A stretch of 64,000 nucleotides of DNA, taken from the NCBI GenBank assembly GCA_021730635.1, contig JAJNNC010000004.1, positions 186,001 to 250,000 on the forward strand, written 5' to 3'. Within the stretch, counting starts at the first letter, position 1, and the number at the start of each line of letters is the position of its first letter. The position numbers were made by a program, and so were the translations under genes. The notes beneath the pieces are model-generated. The model did no database searches. It had not been told where the DNA came from and saw only the letters and a list, made by a program, of their open reading frames with translations. Positions 62,091 to 64,000 of the stretch are shown here, one piece after another. Source of the DNA: Catalimonadaceae bacterium JC749. GTDB lineage: Bacteria; Bacteroidota; Bacteroidia; Cytophagales; Cyclobacteriaceae.

Positions 62091-62116
62091 AAGCGGGAAT
62101 TTCCCGCTTTTTTTTT
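62091..62116 (+). terminator. Intrinsic terminator after RRM gene
   Basis: AAGCGGGA (62091-62098) pairs with TCCCGCTT (62102-62109) over a 3-nt loop, followed by a T run to 62116. It starts 8 bp after the RRM stop codon. Confidence 0.92.
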
Positions 62117-62177
62117 ACCTTCAGCCATTAGAAACAGTATGATAAGCAGGAGAGTATCATGAAATATCATTGATCCT

Positions 62178-62783
62178 ATGATTACCTATCAGATGACATC
62201 CTCCCGAGAGGATTTACAGCAAATCCTGGCGTTGCAGAAAAAAAATCTTCCGGACGCCATAGCAGCGGATGAAAAAAGGGATCAAGGTTTTGTCACTGTC
62301 CGGCATGATCTGACATTGTTGGAGGCCATGCATGAGCGTTATCCCCACGTGATAGCTAAATCCCAAAATCAGGTGATTGGCTATGCGCTGGTGATGCTGA
62401 AATCATTCAGGGAAAGAATTCCCATTCTTATTCCCATGTTTGAAGAAATTGACAGACTCTCTTATGCGGGTAAAGGATTGGCCGAGGCGGCTTATGTAGT
62501 GATGGGTCAAATTTGTATTGACAAAGCTTTTCGGGGTCAGGGTGTCTTTGCCGGATTGTATGAGTATATGAAAAAGCAATGTCAGGAAAAGTTTGACTTT
62601 GTCATCACAGAAGTAGCCATCAGCAATACCCGTTCGCTGCGGGCACATTCGAAAGTTGGTTTCACCCTGCTAAAAGAATATACGGCTTCGGACGGAGAAA
62701 CCTGGCATATCATCGTTTGGGACTGGAGTCCACGTCAGGATTATGATCATGATAGGCGTGTGGCAGATCCTGTGGCTTTGTAA
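62178..62783 (+). CDS. GNAT family N-acetyltransferase
   Basis: 201-residue acetyltransferase-fold protein. The acetyl-CoA-binding region is MGQICIDKAFRGQGVFAGLYEYMKKQC (motif A, R/Q-x-x-G-x-G/A type: FRGQGVF), followed by VITEVAISNTRSLRAHSKVGFTLL. The substrate is unknown. It is convergent with the DUF5009 gene (18-bp gap). Confidence 0.88.
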   Translation: MITYQMTSSREDLQQILALQKKNLPDAIAADEKRDQGFVTVRHDLTLLEAMHERYPHVIAKSQNQVIGYALVMLKSFRERIPILIPMFEEIDRLSYAGKGLAEAAYVVMGQICIDKAFRGQGVFAGLYEYMKKQCQEKFDFVITEVAISNTRSLRAHSKVGFTLLKEYTASDGETWHIIVWDWSPRQDYDHDRRVADPVAL

Positions 62784-62801
62784 ACAAGGGGAAGGCTGTT
62801 C

Positions 62802-63908
62802 CTAGACCCTGATAAAAACCTTGTGCTTATACAGCCAGTAACAAAGATACCAGTCGATGGCTAAGGCAGCTAGGGAAGCTGTGAAGAGTTTGGCGACTTC
62901 ACTCGCCTGAAACCAGCTCAAAACCCCATGGGAGAAAATGGCTGCGAAATCGTTGATCCATTGATAGCCTATGGTTTGCGTAAAAAGGTAAATAAAGATA
63001 GAGTTCATGCCCACTACACTGAAAAAGAAAACACCTCTTCTGTTTCCTTTTACATCTACCCACCAATAAAACAAAGCCAATACCAGCAGACACCATCCTC
63101 CCGTGACAATAACAAAAGAAGTAGTGGCAATTCTTTTGATGATGGGGGTGATGCCCAGCCAGTCCAGCCCGTAGCCCAGGAGCAATCCTGTCAGACCGGC
63201 GATGACAAGCAGCTTGATTTTATCTTGTTCTGTTCGTTTGCCTATTAACACTTTACCGGCTACCACACCCCAGATCGTATGAGCGGCAGTAGGTAACCAG
63301 TTGATAAAAACCCAACCTCCGTTGTTGAGTTTGCCCATGGTGACCAAGTCCATCCAGGAGCCAAAATTTTTTCCTTGTACAAAAGGCTGCTCAAATCCGT
63401 CAATATTGAGAAAACGATAGAAAATTTCTGTCAGTACCAGCAGACCAAAAGAAACTATGATCTGTATGCGTAAGGGCTGTTTGAAAAGAAAAAAGGCGAT
63501 CAGGATGGTGAAAGCCAGCTGCGTCAGCACATTCCAGAGTTCCCAGACCAGCTGGTGGCTATATACACAATGCAAAAACACTCCTAGGAAGAAAAGAATG
63601 ATACAACGGCGGATCATATGACGGGTGGCAGACGACCAGTCACCGGGATTTTGTATTCTGTTTTGCAGGGAAAAAACCATGGCTACGCCCACGATAAACA
63701 TGAAGAAAGGCTGTACCAGATCCCAAAAACGAAGGCCGTTCCAGGGATGGTGATGAAATTGTGTGGCAATGGCATGACCCGGGCTACCTTCCCGGGTATG
63801 TTCCTGGAGCAGATGATAAAATTCAGTGGTCTCTGCTACCAACAGAAACATGGTAAGACCCCGGAACAGGTCCAACGAAAGCAGCCGGGTTGATGTCTTG
63901 TTAATCAT
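62802..63908 (-). CDS. DUF5009/acyltransferase-like membrane protein
   Basis: 368-residue inner-membrane protein with about ten helices. The N-terminal motif RLLSLDLFRGLTMFLLVAE and the PFFMFIVGVAMVFSL helix match the DUF5009/HGSNAT-like transmembrane acyltransferase group, which transfer acyl groups to sugars across a membrane. The histidine-rich loop (QFHHHPWNGLRFWDLVQ) is typical and contains the likely active-site His. Substrate unknown. Upstream, 63909-64000 holds nothing recognisable. Confidence 0.85.
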   Translation of the reverse strand: MINKTSTRLLSLDLFRGLTMFLLVAETTEFYHLLQEHTREGSPGHAIATQFHHHPWNGLRFWDLVQPFFMFIVGVAMVFSLQNRIQNPGDWSSATRHMIRRCIILFFLGVFLHCVYSHQLVWELWNVLTQLAFTILIAFFLFKQPLRIQIIVSFGLLVLTEIFYRFLNIDGFEQPFVQGKNFGSWMDLVTMGKLNNGGWVFINWLPTAAHTIWGVVAGKVLIGKRTEQDKIKLLVIAGLTGLLLGYGLDWLGITPIIKRIATTSFVIVTGGWCLLVLALFYWWVDVKGNRRGVFFFSVVGMNSIFIYLFTQTIGYQWINDFAAIFSHGVLSWFQASEVAKLFTASLAALAIDWYLCYWLYKHKVFIRV

Positions 63909-64000
63909 GAAACAAGGGGTTGAGAGGAATAGGGCTACAAGCCAGATTGTAGCGAATATAAATATAATTTGAGCTTTTTAAAATCAGCCATAGGTCGTAT

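Noticed and set aside
1-64000. tRNA, rRNA, CRISPR, insertion sequence, prophage or integron
   Set aside because: No tRNA T-loop pattern, rRNA segment, regular repeat-spacer array, transposase or integrase was seen on either strand.

Overview
The window reads as chromosomal DNA of a free-living, probably marine Bacteroidota, most likely of the order Cytophagales. The evidence is: C-terminal sorting domains of the type IX secretion system (T9SS, both type A and the CHU_C/type B form), a PorP/SprF outer-membrane protein, many SPII lipoproteins, type II glutamine synthetase, the long form of IspG, and several start-proximal matches to the Bacteroidota promoter element TAnnTTTG. No phage, insertion sequence, CRISPR array, rRNA or tRNA gene was recognised. 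Genus-level placement is not possible from sequence reading alone.

Region 1-9.2 kb: the 3' end of a large T9SS-secreted protein; a ThuA-like protein divergent from a multidomain GH29 alpha-L-fucosidase; a DUF4168 protein; a PafA-type alkaline phosphatase; a TrpF-like barrel without the TrpF catalytic cysteine; and a thioredoxin/small-protein pair. Region 9.2-18.9 kb: a lipoprotein overlapping a T9SS-secreted subtilase, ribulose-phosphate 3-epimerase, a TonB-dependent receptor, an LpoB/COG3014 lipoprotein pair behind a repeat-rich control region, a YD-repeat-like cytosolic protein and another lipoprotein.

Region 19-36 kb: a DUF1553 (c-type cytochrome-like)/DUF1501 exported pair, an FAD oxidoreductase, a ZIP metal transporter behind a perfect 18-bp palindrome, a lipoprotein, a polytopic membrane protein, a T9SS type B cargo protein next to a PorP/SprF protein fused to a SPOR domain, and glutamine synthetase. 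Region 36-48 kb: mtaB, a PQQ-dependent dehydrogenase, an EamA transporter overlapping an isolated nuoH, a baeRF-like protein with a GroES-like protein, an outer-membrane barrel, and a SPOR-exbB-exbD-tonB cluster that would energise the TonB-dependent receptors.

Region 48-64 kb: an orphan LuxR-type response regulator, DUF2851, a polytopic membrane protein whose 3' end overlaps a five-gene minus-strand run (mlaE, mlaF, a SiaC-like phosphoprotein, a small membrane-anchored protein, an HTTM-like membrane protein), a divergent SDR, ispG, DUF6728/MmcQ/SGNH genes, a DHFR-family protein overlapping an M1 metallopeptidase, an RRM protein, a GNAT acetyltransferase and a DUF5009 membrane protein. The parts most worth following up are the mla-siaC-HTTM operon with its unusual leader, the PorP-SPOR fusion, the isolated nuoH, the DUF1501/DUF1553 pair and the ZIP operator.
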